DNA of 64,000 nt, from contig NZ_CP089546.1 of assembly GCF_021233055.1 (NCBI RefSeq), forward strand, positions 34,508 through 98,507, written 5' to 3'. Positions 62,988-64,000 of the stretch are shown piece after piece. The DNA comes from Spirosoma oryzicola. Lineage in GTDB: Bacteria; Bacteroidota; Bacteroidia; Cytophagales; Spirosomataceae. Below the pieces are notes generated by a model. It saw only the letters and a list, made by a program, of their open reading frames with translations, ran no database searches and had not been told where the DNA came from. The stretch's first letter is position 1. Each line of letters opens with the position of its first letter. A program made the translations under genes and the position numbers.

Positions 62988-63392
62988 TTACTTTCGTAAC
63001 AGAGTCGCTACACTATTGACTATATAGGCACACTGAGCCAGGAGAAGTGTTAATAGCACTAAAAAAAGCCACTCTGTACATGCCAAGCGATCACTGCTGA
63101 ATAGAGGTGAAGTAACTAGAACTAATCCACCTATAGTCAGAGAAAGATGACTTCGTGCAACAAATGGGTCGGTCGTTTTGCCACTCAAGCCTATTAACCA
63201 GTAGCCCATTCCAACGACTAGCAATAATATTGATCCTGCTAAAGCAACGTGCAGGTTAGCAATCACGAAATAAGTATCATAGAACTGGACATTCAAAGTA
63301 TGCTCTCTAAATAAGAGACCAACCAAGACGAGTAAAGGAATAGCCAACCAGCTGATAAGATACGGCTTATTAGGCAAAATTTTCATGTCCAT
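62988..63392 (-). CDS. small four-helix membrane protein with a heme-copper-oxidase-subunit-I-like helix
   Basis: 134 residues, four membrane helices. The second helix region (VQFYDTYFVIANLHVALAGS) resembles the H-D-T-Y-F-V-V-A-H-x-H-Y segment of cytochrome c oxidase subunit I, but the heme/Cu His are largely missing (Tyr and Asn in place of His). Similar small proteins exist in Bacteroidota. Function unknown. Confidence 0.65.
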   Translation of the reverse strand: MDMKILPNKPYLISWLAIPLLVLVGLLFREHTLNVQFYDTYFVIANLHVALAGSILLLVVGMGYWLIGLSGKTTDPFVARSHLSLTIGGLVLVTSPLFSSDRLACTEWLFLVLLTLLLAQCAYIVNSVATLLRK

Positions 63393-63435
63393 TCTGGTAT
63401 ATCAGTACTATTAAGTAAAGCCATAGAACACCGAA

Positions 63436-63825
63436 TTATTTTATTTTCATAAAAGGTATAAGTGGATTGGTTTCGACTAGTTCGAGCGATTTGACCATGT
63501 TTTTTGTGGCCGTTTTGTATTTGATAAAATGGGGTGTTTGTAGGTGTGCGCGGTACGCTGTTGAATCAGCATAAATCTCTAAAATAGTAAAGTGAGTAGG
63601 ATGTTCTTTTTCCGAAACAGCATATAAGGTCAAAACACCTGACTCAACACGTACCGCTGTTTCAGCTCCCTCTTTTAACAACGCTTTGTAGTTTTCCAAT
63701 TGAGTTGAATCAATGACCAACCTGGCTAATCGCACAATCTGTTTCTTGTCCTGGGCAAACGAATTGCTATAACAGATTAACAGCAACAGTAGTGCAGCAG
63801 CTTTAGTTGGTAGTGACCCTATCAT
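63436..63825 (-). CDS. secreted antibiotic-biosynthesis-monooxygenase (ABM) fold protein
   Basis: 129 residues with a signal peptide (AAALLLLLICYSNSFAQ). The ferredoxin-like ABM domain follows: IVRLARLVIDSTQLENYKAL, VESGVLTLYAVSEKEHPTHF, LEIYADSTAYRAHLQTPHFI. Family members include quinol monooxygenases (YgiN-like). Role of a periplasmic version is unknown. Confidence 0.85.
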   Translation of the reverse strand: MIGSLPTKAAALLLLLICYSNSFAQDKKQIVRLARLVIDSTQLENYKALLKEGAETAVRVESGVLTLYAVSEKEHPTHFTILEIYADSTAYRAHLQTPHFIKYKTATKNMVKSLELVETNPLIPFMKIK

Positions 63826-64000
63826 ACGTGTTTTTATCTAACTGATCAAGGTTTCTAGGCTAGTGACAATTTTAAAGCATAGACAGAATTGTGCCTGTTG
63901 GTTCAAGCAGCTTCCATATTTTCTAACCAAACAATATGTTAAGCTACTTAAAATTGTTACGCCATTTGAGCTTGTAAGTTTAACGAGTGTGAATAAACCA

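Overview
The window looks like a chromosomal segment of a Bacteroidota bacterium of the Spirosoma/Cytophagaceae type. The grounds are gene content and style: a CzcA-TolC fusion efflux gene, SusC-like outer-membrane beta-barrel proteins, LytS/LytTR and AraC regulators, a DUF1080 hydrolase, and RiPP precursors with Bacteroidota-type GG leaders. The species call is inference. No tRNA, rRNA, insertion sequence or CRISPR array was found.

Layout. (1) 1-10.9 kb, minus strand: a class I lanthipeptide locus with five tandem Cys-rich precursors (the array seems to continue off the left edge), a helical protein, a C39-peptidase ABC exporter, a luciferase-like oxidoreductase, two LanC-like cyclases (one without two zinc ligands), an outer-membrane beta-barrel protein and a Cys-free GG-leader peptide. 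Three pairs of 9-bp direct repeats with 21-bp phasing sit 73-88 bp upstream of its start codons. (2) 11.6-12.8 kb: a decayed carboxypeptidase-regulatory-domain gene. (3) 13.8-20.1 kb, plus: metal efflux (small His-rich protein, RND-TolC fusion, adaptor). (4) 20.4-24.1 kb: GMC oxidoreductase, AraC regulator, DUF1080 hydrolase, with a perfect 50-bp palindrome between convergent genes. (5) 25-27.5 kb: AT-rich polysaccharide genes (RmlD-like reductase, two GT2).

(6) 28.2-39.5 kb, minus: a NHLP-type RiPP export locus with a GG-leader peptide, an eight-Cys protein, a HExxH protein, the two NHLP ABC subunits, HlyD-like and TolC-like proteins, a cyclic-nucleotide-binding-fold protein and an AraC regulator with a kinase-like dimerisation hairpin. 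(7) 39.7-48.9 kb, minus and AT-rich: a stand-alone DUF4135 (LanM dehydratase-half) protein, methyltransferase, glycosyltransferase, five NHLP-leader precursor genes with almost constant leaders and unrelated cores, a small membrane protein, and a TPR-adenylate cyclase whose start overlaps a minimal GG-leader peptide. (8) 49.3-55.6 kb: a full-length LanB dehydratase about 40 kb from the LanC genes, another small acidic peptide, a degenerate receiver protein and a LytS/LytTR two-component pair. (9) 55.8-63.8 kb: housekeeping and hypothetical genes (XRE, cold-shock protein, AraC plus FAD monooxygenase, small membrane or secreted proteins).

Working model (inference): at least two RiPP systems share the region. 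LanB at 50-53 kb dehydrates the class I precursors at 0-1.3 kb, LanC1 closes rings, the luciferase-like enzyme may tailor, and the C39 ABC protein exports. The LytS/LytTR pair is the best candidate regulator for the 21-bp phased repeats. The NHLP precursors would be modified by the DUF4135 protein, methyltransferase and glycosyltransferase, and exported through the NHLP ABC/HlyD/TolC conduit.
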